A stretch of 64,000 nt of DNA from Amycolatopsis endophytica (GTDB taxonomy: Bacteria; Actinomycetota; Actinomycetes; Mycobacteriales; Pseudonocardiaceae). Shown here in pieces: positions 10,044 to 17,221 of this stretch; position 1 is the stretch's first letter; the number at the start of each line of letters is the position of its first letter. Location of the stretch: assembly GCF_013410405.1 (NCBI RefSeq), contig NZ_JACCFK010000001.1:3720001-3784000 (forward strand), in the 5' to 3' direction. Position numbers and translations under genes: made by a program. The notes below the pieces were generated by a model. That model did no database searches and was not told where the DNA came from. It saw only the letters and a list, made by a program, of their open reading frames with translations.

Positions 10044-10838
10044 GTGGCGACCCTGGTGACGTTCCATGCCCATCCCGACGACGAGTGCATCGCCTGCGGC
10101 GGTGTCATGCGCAAGGCGTTCGAGGAGGGGCACCGTGTGGTGCTCGTCGTCGCGACCCGCGGTGAGCACGGCGAGATCCCGCCCGGTTTCCTGGCCGACG
10201 GCGAACCGCTGTGGCAGCGCCGGGTCGCGGAGACCGAGGCGGCGGCGGAGATCCTCGGCGCGAAACGCCTGGAGTTCCTGGGCTACACCGACTCCGGGAT
10301 GATGGGCACGCCGGAAAACGACCTGCCCGGCTCGTTCTGGCAGGCGCCGGTCGAGGAGGCCGCGCAGCGGCTCGCGGCGATCCTGCGCGAGGAACGGGCC
10401 GACGTGCTGACCGTGTACGACGACTTCGGCACCTACGGCCACCCGGACCACATCCAGGTGCACCGCGTCGGCCTGCGTGCCGCCGAGCTGGCGGGCACGC
10501 CGCGGGTCTACCAGAACACCAGCAACCGCGACCACCTGCACGCCGGGCTCGATCTGTTCGCCGCGCAGGCCGCCGAGACCGGGGCGGAGATTCCCGGTCT
10601 CGAGGGGATGGACGAGCTGGGCAAGCCCGCCGCGGAGATCACCGCCGCGGTCGACGTGACGCCGTGGCTGGACGTCAAGCGCGCGGCGATGCGCGCGCAC
10701 GGCAGCCAGATCAGTGCAGAGTCGATGTTCCTCGCGATGTCGGACGAGGCGTTCGCCTACACCTTCGGCACCGAGTGGTTCATCCGTGCCGGGCAGGGGC
10801 CGGGCATCACCGAAACCGACCTGCTGGCCGGGCTGTAG
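10044..10838 (+). CDS. PIG-L family zinc deacetylase (MshB/Mca-like)
   Basis: A 264-residue LmbE/PIG-L metallo-deacetylase. The zinc site is complete: AHPDDE at residues 9-14 and HPDHxxVH at 133-140 (His133, His136, His140). Relatives include MshB (mycothiol synthesis) and Mca (mycothiol conjugate amidase). This protein is about 25-40 residues shorter than either, so a specialised or unassigned N-acetyl-sugar deacetylase is equally possible. The GTG start lies 79 bp from the divergent prenyl synthase. The next gene begins 3 nt after its stop, indicating co-transcription with the AraC regulator. Confidence 0.88.
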   Translation: MATLVTFHAHPDDECIACGGVMRKAFEEGHRVVLVVATRGEHGEIPPGFLADGEPLWQRRVAETEAAAEILGAKRLEFLGYTDSGMMGTPENDLPGSFWQAPVEEAAQRLAAILREERADVLTVYDDFGTYGHPDHIQVHRVGLRAAELAGTPRVYQNTSNRDHLHAGLDLFAAQAAETGAEIPGLEGMDELGKPAAEITAAVDVTPWLDVKRAAMRAHGSQISAESMFLAMSDEAFAYTFGTEWFIRAGQGPGITETDLLAGL

Positions 10839-10841
10839 GAG

Positions 10842-11567
10842 ATGGCCGCCGCGCCGGTCTACCGCGAACGGCCGGGTGCCGGCGCCGTCCGCTGCTGGTG
10901 GACGCAGCGCGTGCCGGGTGGCCGGGTGCAGCGGGTGGTGCCGGACGCGGCGGCGGACGTGATCGTGGCGGCGACCGGTGCGGCGTACCTGGTGGGGCCG
11001 ACGCTGCGGCCCGCGCTGCACTCTTTGCCGCCTGGGACGGAACTGCGCGGGCTGCGGTTGCGCACCGAGGCCGTGGCGGCGGTGCTGCGCCTGCCGGGAC
11101 ACGAGGTACGGGACGCGGTCGTGCCGTTGTCCGCGGTGCTGACAGACGCGCAGGCCCGGACGGTCGCGGAATCGGTGTGGCGCGGGAAGTTCCCGCGCGC
11201 GCTCAGGACCGGGCCGGGGGAGGACCGGGTCCGGTACGCGGTGAGGCGCCTTGGGGACGGCGCGCCGCTCGACACGGTTTCGGCGGAGGTCGCGGTCACC
11301 GGCCGCCAGCTGCGCCGGCTGTTCACCGAGCAGACCGGCCTCGGCCCGAAGGCGTTGCAGCGCGTCGCCCGGTTCCAGCGGTTCGTACGGCGCGCCGACG
11401 CGGGTCCGGTGCCGCTCGCGGAGGCGGCGATGACGGCCGGGTACGCGGACCAGGCGCATCTGACGCGGGAGGTGCGTGAGCTGGCGGGAGTGACGCCCGC
11501 GGTACTGGTGCGGGAACGGCGTGGGCTGGTGGCGCCGGATCGCGCGGGGGCGTCGGCGTTGTTCTAG
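10842..11567 (+). CDS. AraC family transcriptional regulator
   Basis: A 241-residue protein whose last 100 residues hold the two-helix AraC/XylS DNA-binding domain (LDTVSAEVAVTGRQLRRLFTEQTGLGPKALQRVARFQ, then EAAMTAGYADQAHLTREVRELAGVTPAVL). The N-terminal part resembles the short beta-rich sensor found with actinobacterial AraC proteins. It starts 3 nt after the PIG-L gene stop, so the pair is one transcription unit, and the regulator probably controls that unit. Its stop codon overlaps the stop of the convergent XRE gene by 4 bp. Confidence 0.88.
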   Translation: MAAAPVYRERPGAGAVRCWWTQRVPGGRVQRVVPDAAADVIVAATGAAYLVGPTLRPALHSLPPGTELRGLRLRTEAVAAVLRLPGHEVRDAVVPLSAVLTDAQARTVAESVWRGKFPRALRTGPGEDRVRYAVRRLGDGAPLDTVSAEVAVTGRQLRRLFTEQTGLGPKALQRVARFQRFVRRADAGPVPLAEAAMTAGYADQAHLTREVRELAGVTPAVLVRERRGLVAPDRAGASALF

Positions 11568-12121
11568 CTGTGCTCGGAGACGAGCACCGCGCGGGTGCCG
11601 GGTTCGAGGGCCTGGAAGATGTGCGGCACGTCGCCGGGGTAGGCGATGTAGTCGCCGGGCGCGAGTTCGACCGGTTCGTCGGTCAGGCCGACCAGCGCGC
11701 GGCCCGCGCTCAGCACCACGTGTTCGACCACGCCGGGCATGTGCGGGTCGGAGGCTCGCGGCGGGCCGGGTTCGGCGGCGACCCGGAACAGGTCGCGGCG
11801 CGTGTTCGGCGGGCAGGACGCCACGAGCGTCGCCACGTAGTCCGAGCGTTCCGAGTAGAACGTGGGGCCCTCGTCGGCGCGGATCACCTGCACCCGGGGC
11901 CGCGTGGGTTCGACGAGCCGGGCGAACGGCACGTCGAGGACCACGCTCAGCGCCCACAGCGTTTCCACACTCGGGTTGCCGGTGCCGGCTTCCAGCTGGG
12001 ACAGGGTCGACTTGGCGATACCGGCCCGCTTCGCCAGTTCGGTGAGGGACAACCCGATGCGGGCGCGCTCGCGCCGCAGCGAGGCCGCGATCAGGTCGAG
12101 GGGTGCACCGCGATCGGCCAT
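11564..12121 (-). CDS. XRE-type regulator with C-terminal cupin
   Basis: A 185-residue regulator with an N-terminal lambda-repressor-like helix-turn-helix (RIGLSLTELAKRAGIAKSTLSQLEAG, about 16-42) and a C-terminal cupin-2 sensor (about 110-180, with a PGVVEHVVLSAGRALVGL strand pair). Proteins of this build repress transporters or amino-acid catabolic genes in response to a small ligand. It is divergent from azlCD with 70 bp between starts, and dyads lie in that gap, so it very probably controls the branched-chain amino acid exporter. The stop overlaps the stop of the AraC gene. Confidence 0.9.
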   Translation of the reverse strand: MADRGAPLDLIAASLRRERARIGLSLTELAKRAGIAKSTLSQLEAGTGNPSVETLWALSVVLDVPFARLVEPTRPRVQVIRADEGPTFYSERSDYVATLVASCPPNTRRDLFRVAAEPGPPRASDPHMPGVVEHVVLSAGRALVGLTDEPVELAPGDYIAYPGDVPHIFQALEPGTRAVLVSEHS

Positions 12122-12146
12122 GCTTGTTCGCTCCAGAAGTCCGGTT

Positions 12147-12183
12147 GTTCGGCTTGACGAACGCTCGCGTTCCTGTTCAGTAT
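12147..12183. promoter_or_regulatory. Overlapping dyads and promoter in the XRE/azlC divergent gap
   Basis: GTTCG (12147-12151) and CGAAC (12158-12162) form a dyad with a 6-nt spacer; GAACG (12159-12163) and CGTTC (12168-12172) form a second dyad sharing the central arm. TTGACG (12154-12159) and CAGTAT (12178-12183), 18 bp apart, could be the azlC -35 and -10 boxes. Binding over the -35 region would repress azlCD. The core differs from the LexA consensus because the arms are inverted in order. Confidence 0.55.
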
Positions 12184-12191
12184 AGAAGGCG

Positions 12192-12854
12192 ATGCGTACG
12201 ATTTACCGAACACTCGATCGCGACCTGCTGCGGGACGTCGCGCTTGTGGCGCTGGCCGACGGCCTCGTCGGCGTCTCCTACGGCGCGATCAGCACCGGTT
12301 CCGGCTTCGGCACCTGGCTGCCGGTGGTGCTGTCACTGGTGGTTTTCGCCAGTGCCGCCCAGTTCCTGTTCGTCGGGGTGGTCGCCGCGGGTGGCAGCCC
12401 GTTCGCCGCGGCGGTCGCCGGGCTGCTGGTCAACAGCAGGCACCTGCCGTTCGGGATGGCGGTCGCCGACGTCCTCGGCCGCCGGGGGCGCGTCCTCGGC
12501 AGTCACCTGATGACCGACGAGAACGTGGCGTTCGCGATGGCGCAGGACACCGCCGAGCGCCGTCGCGCCGCGTACTGGGCCTGCGGGATCGCGATCTTCG
12601 TGTGCTGGAACGTCGGCGTCGTGGCCGGCGCGTTCGCCGGCACGGTCATCGGCGACACCGACGCGTTCGGCCTGGACGCCGCCTTCCCGGCCGTGTTGCT
12701 CGCGCTCGTGCTGCCGTCGCTGAAGGACCGCGAGACGCGCAACGCGGCACTGGCCGGAGCGGCGGTCGCGCTCGTGGCGACGCCGTTCCTGCCCGCGGGC
12801 CTGCCCGTGTTGCTCGCACTGACCGGGCTGCTCGTCCTGGTGGTGCGGCGATGA
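12192..12854 (+). CDS. azlC: AzlC family branched-chain amino acid exporter large subunit
   Basis: A 220-residue integral membrane protein with several hydrophobic helices and the family pattern GVSYGAISTGSGFGTWLPV near the N-terminus plus LLVNSRHLPFGMAVADVL. AzlC and AzlD together export leucine, valine, isoleucine or analogues (BrnFE-type). It follows AAGG just upstream of the ATG. The last codon overlaps the azlD start (ATGA arrangement), showing translational coupling. It is divergent from an XRE-cupin regulator, as in other azl loci. Confidence 0.93.
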   Translation: MRTIYRTLDRDLLRDVALVALADGLVGVSYGAISTGSGFGTWLPVVLSLVVFASAAQFLFVGVVAAGGSPFAAAVAGLLVNSRHLPFGMAVADVLGRRGRVLGSHLMTDENVAFAMAQDTAERRRAAYWACGIAIFVCWNVGVVAGAFAGTVIGDTDAFGLDAAFPAVLLALVLPSLKDRETRNAALAGAAVALVATPFLPAGLPVLLALTGLLVLVVRR

Positions 12855-13168
12855 CAGGGCAGCTGCTGATCGCGATCGCGGTCCTGGCCGCAGGCACGTT
12901 CGCGTTCCGGTTCGCCGGGCCCTCGTTGCGGACCCGGATGCAGGTGCCGGAGCGGGTGCGGAAGCTCAGCGTGATCGGCGCGGCGGTCCTGCTCAGCGCG
13001 GTGGTCGCGACCAACGCGCTGATGGACGGCCACTCCTTCGCCGGGTACGCGAAGCCGCTCGGGGTGGCGGTCGCGGGCGTGCTGGCGTGGCGGAAGGCGC
13101 CGTTCCTGGTGGTCGTCGTGTCGGCCGCGCTGGTCACCGCACTGCTGCGGCTGGCGGGCCTGCCCTAA
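12851..13168 (+). CDS. azlD: AzlD domain protein (branched-chain amino acid exporter small subunit)
   Basis: A 105-residue protein with three or four hydrophobic helices (residues about 3-22, 40-58, 66-82, 86-104) and the conserved RFAGPSLRTR segment after the first helix. It is the small partner of AzlC. Its ATG overlaps the azlC stop by 4 nt. The stop codon overlaps by 4 bp that of the convergent haemoglobin gene, leaving no room for a terminator between them. Confidence 0.9.
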   Translation: MTGQLLIAIAVLAAGTFAFRFAGPSLRTRMQVPERVRKLSVIGAAVLLSAVVATNALMDGHSFAGYAKPLGVAVAGVLAWRKAPFLVVVVSAALVTALLRLAGLP

Positions 13169-13917
13169 CCCTGCCAGGGGCGCACCGAACCCCAGCCCCA
13201 CACCGGCATCGGCTCGTCCGCGGCGGGCTCCGCGCCCGGCCGCGAGAAGAGCACCGCCAGCCGCGTGCCCCACTCCAGGTAGGCGACGAACGCCGAGCGG
13301 AACTCCGGATCCGCGGGCAGGCCGACGTCGTCGGCGGTTTCCTGCAGCAGCGTGACCCAGCGGCGGCGCTGCTGCTCGGTGATCGCCCTGCCGAGGTGCT
13401 TCGACACCATGTGGCGGTGGCCGCCGCGCTTCTCGCTGTAGGTCTTCGGGCCCCCGAACACTTCGCCGACCCACACCGCGACGTGCCGCGCGTGCTCGGG
13501 ATCCATGCCCGCGAACAGCGGCGCCAGCAGCTCGTCCTCGGGAACCCGCTGGTAGAAGGTGTGGAACAGCTTCTCCAGCGCGTCGGCGCCGCCGGCCCAC
13601 TCGTACAGGCTCGGCACCGGACTGCCGATGTCGACCGGCTCGTAGTGGCGCATCTCCTCGATGGCGTCGACGAACCCGCGGACCTCCGCGAAGAACGGCG
13701 GGAAGTGCGGCCCCGTGCGGAAGCCGGTCAGATGCGCGTCGGCGGAGGTCCAGGTCAGCCGGACGACGTAGCATTCGGGTTCGTCGATGCAGCGGGTCAT
13801 CTCGAAGTCGTGGCATTCGGGAGCCGCCGCGAGGTGCACGGCCGCGCGCCGGTACGCCTCCTCGAACTCCGCGCCCTGCCCGGCGGGAACCCGGTACCGG
13901 ATGTATTCGGTGAGCAC
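13165..13917 (-). CDS. ABM monooxygenase domain fused to group II truncated haemoglobin
   Basis: A 250-residue two-domain protein. Residues 1-100 form an antibiotic-biosynthesis-monooxygenase (ABM) fold (MLTEYIRYRVPAGQGAEFEEAY start). Residues about 105-235 form a group II truncated globin: likely proximal His174 within MVSKH, preceded by the GGP and GGH turns, and Trp187 at the G8 position diagnostic for group II. This chimera has been described in Streptomyces avermitilis; a role in oxidation of aromatic or quinone compounds or in NO/O2 chemistry is inferred. It is divergent from an HxlR regulator, which often senses quinones or aldehydes, and a palindrome lies between them. Confidence 0.9.
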   Translation of the reverse strand: MLTEYIRYRVPAGQGAEFEEAYRRAAVHLAAAPECHDFEMTRCIDEPECYVVRLTWTSADAHLTGFRTGPHFPPFFAEVRGFVDAIEEMRHYEPVDIGSPVPSLYEWAGGADALEKLFHTFYQRVPEDELLAPLFAGMDPEHARHVAVWVGEVFGGPKTYSEKRGGHRHMVSKHLGRAITEQQRRRWVTLLQETADDVGLPADPEFRSAFVAYLEWGTRLAVLFSRPGAEPAADEPMPVWGWGSVRPWQG

Positions 13918-13950
13918 GCGATCAGTCGAGCACCTGCCGCGCGCCGCGGC

Positions 13951-13962
13951 AAGTACGTACTT
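13951..13962. promoter_or_regulatory. 12-bp perfect palindrome, probable HxlR operator
   Basis: AAGTACGTACTT is its own reverse complement and lies 33 bp upstream of the ABM-globin start and 8 bp upstream of the hxlR-type GTG. HxlR/YodB regulators bind short AT-edged dyads of TACT/AGTA type. The location would allow one site to control both genes. Confidence 0.6.
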
Positions 13963-13970
13963 TGTGGTGC

Positions 13971-14315
13971 GTGAGCGTACGCAGAACCCGCTACCACTGC
14001 CCGGTCGAGCTGGCGGTCGACGTGATCGGCGGCAAGTGGGCGGTGGTGATCCTGGCCCATCTGAAGGAAAGCGAGCACCGGTACGGCGAACTGCGCCGCC
14101 GCCTGCCCGGTATCAGCGAGAAGATGCTGACCACGCGGCTGCGCGAGCTGGAGGCCGCCGGGCTGGTCGAGCGGATCGCGGCGGAGGGAAAGGTGCCGGC
14201 GGTGACCTACCGGCTGGCGCCGGAGGGCCGGGAGCTGGCACCGGCTCTGCAGATCCTCTACGACTGGGGCGAGCGGCGCGCGAAGCGTGAGGGGGTGCCG
14301 ATCGAACCGGTTTAG
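13971..14315 (+). CDS. HxlR family transcriptional regulator
   Basis: A 114-residue winged-helix protein with the HxlR signature: Cys near the N-terminus (RRTRYHCPVELAVDVIGGKW), the GELRRRLPGISEKMLTTRLRELEAAGLVER recognition region, and the YRLAPEGRELAP wing. The N-terminal Cys is the thiol used by YodB/HypR-type members for redox or electrophile sensing. The GTG at 13971 is chosen since codons before it would overlap the palindrome. It is divergent from the ABM-globin gene, its most likely target. Its stop overlaps that of the convergent LysR gene. Confidence 0.9.
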   Translation: MSVRRTRYHCPVELAVDVIGGKWAVVILAHLKESEHRYGELRRRLPGISEKMLTTRLRELEAAGLVERIAAEGKVPAVTYRLAPEGRELAPALQILYDWGERRAKREGVPIEPV

Positions 14316-15172
14316 CCGTGCAACCGGCTGGCCTCGGCGCGGATCGCGTCCGACAGGGCCGCCGTCGGGCCCCTGGGCGTCGTCGAGCGGGTGGTCAGCA
14401 GGAACTGCACCTCGCCGGGATCGGGCAGGCCGTGACCGGGCGGGAGTTCTGCCAGGCCGGCCGGGATCAGGCTCCGCGCGAACACCACGACACCCAGCCC
14501 GGCCAGCGCCGCGGCGCGCAGGCCGTTGAGGCTGCCGCTCGTGCACACCACCCGCCACGGTTTCCCGTTGTCGTGCAACGATTCCAGCGCACGGGCACGG
14601 GTGATGCTCGGCGGCGGGTAGGCGATCAGCGGCACCGGGCCGTCGTCCACGGTGAACCCTTCGCGGCCCACCCACACCAGCGGGTCAGTCCACAGCGGAC
14701 TGCCCGTTTCGTCGCCCGCGCGGCGCTTGCCCAGCACCAGGTCCAGCTCACCCGCGCGCAGTTTCTCGTGCAGCACACCGGAAAGGTCGACCGTCAGCTC
14801 CAGATCGACCAGCGGGTGCAGGCGGCGGAACTCACGCAGGATCTCCGGCAACGGGCCCACCACGAAGTCCTCCGACGCGCCGAACCGCACCCGGCCCCGC
14901 AGCTCCGGCCCTGTGAAGTACGCCAGCGCGCGTTCGATGTCCTCCAGGATCGTGGACGCGAAACCGATCATCGCCTCGCCGTCCGGCGTCAGCTCGACCG
15001 AGTGCGTGTCGCGCGACAACAACTGCTGCGACGTGGCCTCTTCCAGTTTGCGGACGTGCTGGCTGACCGTCGACTGCCGCAACCCGAGCCGCTGCCCGGC
15101 GCGGGTGAAACTGCGCGTCTCGGCGACGGTGAGGAACGTCCGCAGCCATACGGGATTCAGCACGACCCTCAT
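14312..15172 (-). CDS. LysR family transcriptional regulator
   Basis: A 286-residue regulator with an N-terminal winged helix (LRTFLTVAETRSFTRAGQRLGLRQSTVSQHVRKLEE, about 9-43) and a LysR substrate-binding domain behind it. It is divergent from the SBF-like transporter with 75 bp between starts, the classic arrangement for a LysR regulator and its target, so it probably activates that transporter in response to the transported organic anion. No specific ligand can be read from the sequence. Confidence 0.92.
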   Translation of the reverse strand: MRVVLNPVWLRTFLTVAETRSFTRAGQRLGLRQSTVSQHVRKLEEATSQQLLSRDTHSVELTPDGEAMIGFASTILEDIERALAYFTGPELRGRVRFGASEDFVVGPLPEILREFRRLHPLVDLELTVDLSGVLHEKLRAGELDLVLGKRRAGDETGSPLWTDPLVWVGREGFTVDDGPVPLIAYPPPSITRARALESLHDNGKPWRVVCTSGSLNGLRAAALAGLGVVVFARSLIPAGLAELPPGHGLPDPGEVQFLLTTRSTTPRGPTAALSDAIRAEASRLHG

Positions 15173-15247
15173 CGCAATCCGTGATAGCAGTTATGTTGCT
15201 CATCATACTTCACAATCGGCCCGGCCGGGCGCACGATCGGTGAGGTG

Positions 15248-16246
15248 ATGAGTCCCTTCGCGCTGCTGGCCAAGCTCAGGATCGACCCGTTCATCGTCGG
15301 CATCCTCGCCGCGGTCGGGGTCGCCTGCCTGGTCCCGGCCCGCGGTCAGGGTGCCGAGATCGCCTCCTGGGTGACCACGATCGGCGTCGGCGCGCTGTTC
15401 TTCCTCTACGGCGCGCGGCTGTCCACGGCCGAGGCGGTGGCCGGGCTCAAGCACTGGCGGCTGCACGTGGTGATCCTGCTCGCCACCTTCGTGCTGTTCC
15501 CGCTGCTCGGGCTCGCCTCGAAACTGCTGGTGCCGTCCGTGCTCACCCCGGCGCTGGCCGCAGGCGTCATCTTCCTGTGCACGCTGCCCTCGACGGTCAA
15601 CTCGTCGATCGCGTTCACCTCGATCGCCAAGGGCAACGTGGCCGCCGCGATCTGCGCCGCGTCCTTCTCCAGCCTGCTGGGCATCGTGATCACGCCGCTG
15701 CTGGTCGGGCTGCTGCTGCGGACCACCGGGCACGGGTTCTCACTCGACGCGGTCACCTCGATCGTGCTGCAGCTGCTGGTGCCGTTCGTCGCGGGCCAGA
15801 TCGCGCGGCGCTGGATCGGCGGGTTCATCACGCGCCACAAGAAGATCCTCGGCCGTGCCGACCGCACCGTGATCCTGGCCGTCGTCTACACGGCCTTCAG
15901 CGAGGGCGTCGTCGCCGGCATCTGGCACCAGCTGACCCCGCTCGCGCTCGGCGGTCTCGTCGTGGTCAACCTCGCGCTGTTCTACGTGGTGTTCTGGATC
16001 CTCAAACTCGGCACGCGCAAACTGGGCTTCGACCGCGCGGACCGCGTCGCGATCATCTTCGCCGGGTCCAAGAAGAGCCTGGCCAGCGGTCTGCCGATGG
16101 CCGCGGTGCTGTTCCCGGCCCAGACGGTCGGCCTGATCGTGCTGCCGCTGATGCTGTTCCACCAGGCCCAGCTCATGATCTGCGCCGTGCTCGCCCGGCG
16201 GTGGGGTGCACGGGCGGAGGTGGCCCAGCCCGCGCGCGTCGGATAG
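15248..16246 (+). CDS. SBF-like (bile acid:sodium symporter fold) transporter
   Basis: A 332-residue membrane protein with about ten hydrophobic helices. It matches the SBF-like group: ALFFLYGARLSTAEAVAGLKHWRLH, the LCTLPSTVNSSIAFTSIAKGN crossover motif, and FAGSKKSLASGLPMAAVLFP near the end. Family members import bile acids, pantoate or other organic anions with sodium; actinobacterial substrates are mostly unknown. ATG (15248) is preferred to the GTG immediately before it because GGTGAG then has spacing. A divergent LysR gene is the likely controller. Confidence 0.9.
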   Translation: MSPFALLAKLRIDPFIVGILAAVGVACLVPARGQGAEIASWVTTIGVGALFFLYGARLSTAEAVAGLKHWRLHVVILLATFVLFPLLGLASKLLVPSVLTPALAAGVIFLCTLPSTVNSSIAFTSIAKGNVAAAICAASFSSLLGIVITPLLVGLLLRTTGHGFSLDAVTSIVLQLLVPFVAGQIARRWIGGFITRHKKILGRADRTVILAVVYTAFSEGVVAGIWHQLTPLALGGLVVVNLALFYVVFWILKLGTRKLGFDRADRVAIIFAGSKKSLASGLPMAAVLFPAQTVGLIVLPLMLFHQAQLMICAVLARRWGARAEVAQPARVG

Positions 16247-16306
16247 GCCCGTCCCAGGTCGCGGACCTCACATCCCACGTTTCGGACACCGGCTACGATT
16301 GTTCCC

Positions 16307-17191
16307 ATGACGTCGGTGATCGAGCGCCTGCGAGGGGAGACCACGGCGTTCTCCATTGAGTTCTTCCCGCCCCGCGACACCGCCGACGAAGCGGTGCTGT
16401 GGCGGTCGGTGCGGGAACTGGAGCCGTTGGACCCCGCGTACATGTCGATCACCTACGGCGCGGGCGGATCGAGCCGGGACGGCACGATCCGCAATATCGC
16501 GCGGGTGGCCACCGAGACGACGCTGACGCCGATGGCGCACCTCACCGCGGTCGACCACTCCGTCGCCGAGCTGCGCAACGTCATCGGCTGGTACGCCGCG
16601 GTCGGCGTGCGCAACATCCTCGCGCTGCGCGGCGACCCGCCGGGCGACCCGTACGGCGACTGGGTGCCGCACCCGCAGGGCCTGCGCTACGCCGAGGAAC
16701 TGGTGTCGCTGGTCCGTTCGCTCGGCGACTTCTGCGTCGGCGTGTCCGCGTTCCCCTACGGCCACCCGCGCTCGCCGGACCTGGACAGCGACACGAAGTA
16801 CCTGGTGCGCAAGTTCAACGCCGGAGCGGACTTCGGCATCGCGCAACTGTTCTTCCAGCCCGAGGACTTCCTCCGGCTGCGTGACCGGGTCGCCGCGGCG
16901 GGCTGCGACGCGCTGGTCATCCCCGGCGTGATGCCGCTGACCACGCCCCGCACCCTGCACACCACGATCCGGCTGTCCGGGGCCGAGGCCCCGCAGGGGT
17001 TGCTGGACCGGCTGGAGCCGCTGGCAGGCGATCCCAAGGCGTTCCGCGCCGAGGGCCTGGACGTGGTCACCGAACTGTGTGAGCGGCTCATCGCCGAAGG
17101 TGTACCGGACCTGCACTTCTACACGTTCAACCGATCCAAGGCCACGCGCGAGGTGGTCCGCAGGCTCGGTCTGGTGCCCGCGCGCGCGTAA
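16307..17191 (+). CDS. metF: Methylenetetrahydrofolate reductase
   Basis: A 294-residue FAD-dependent TIM-barrel enzyme reducing 5,10-methylene-THF to 5-methyl-THF for methionine synthesis. Conserved blocks: SIEFFPPRDTADE (about 16-28), YMSITYGAGGSSRDGT, LTAVDHS and the NILALRGDPP nucleotide/folate loop, plus FQPEDFLRLRD. Length equals that of the bacterial single-domain enzymes. A TACGAT box lies about 12 bp upstream of the ATG and may be the -10 of a short-leader promoter. It is followed after 30 bp by the DUF885 gene on the same strand. Confidence 0.96.
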   Translation: MTSVIERLRGETTAFSIEFFPPRDTADEAVLWRSVRELEPLDPAYMSITYGAGGSSRDGTIRNIARVATETTLTPMAHLTAVDHSVAELRNVIGWYAAVGVRNILALRGDPPGDPYGDWVPHPQGLRYAEELVSLVRSLGDFCVGVSAFPYGHPRSPDLDSDTKYLVRKFNAGADFGIAQLFFQPEDFLRLRDRVAAAGCDALVIPGVMPLTTPRTLHTTIRLSGAEAPQGLLDRLEPLAGDPKAFRAEGLDVVTELCERLIAEGVPDLHFYTFNRSKATREVVRRLGLVPARA

Positions 17192-17221
17192 TTGCGTTGC
17201 CGCGTTCGGTAGGTTGCGTGC

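Noticed and set aside
12147..12172. Possible third SOS box before azlC
   Set aside because: The arms are GTTCG...CGAAC, the reverse order of the LexA consensus CGAAC...GTTCG, and a divergent XRE regulator explains the dyads better.
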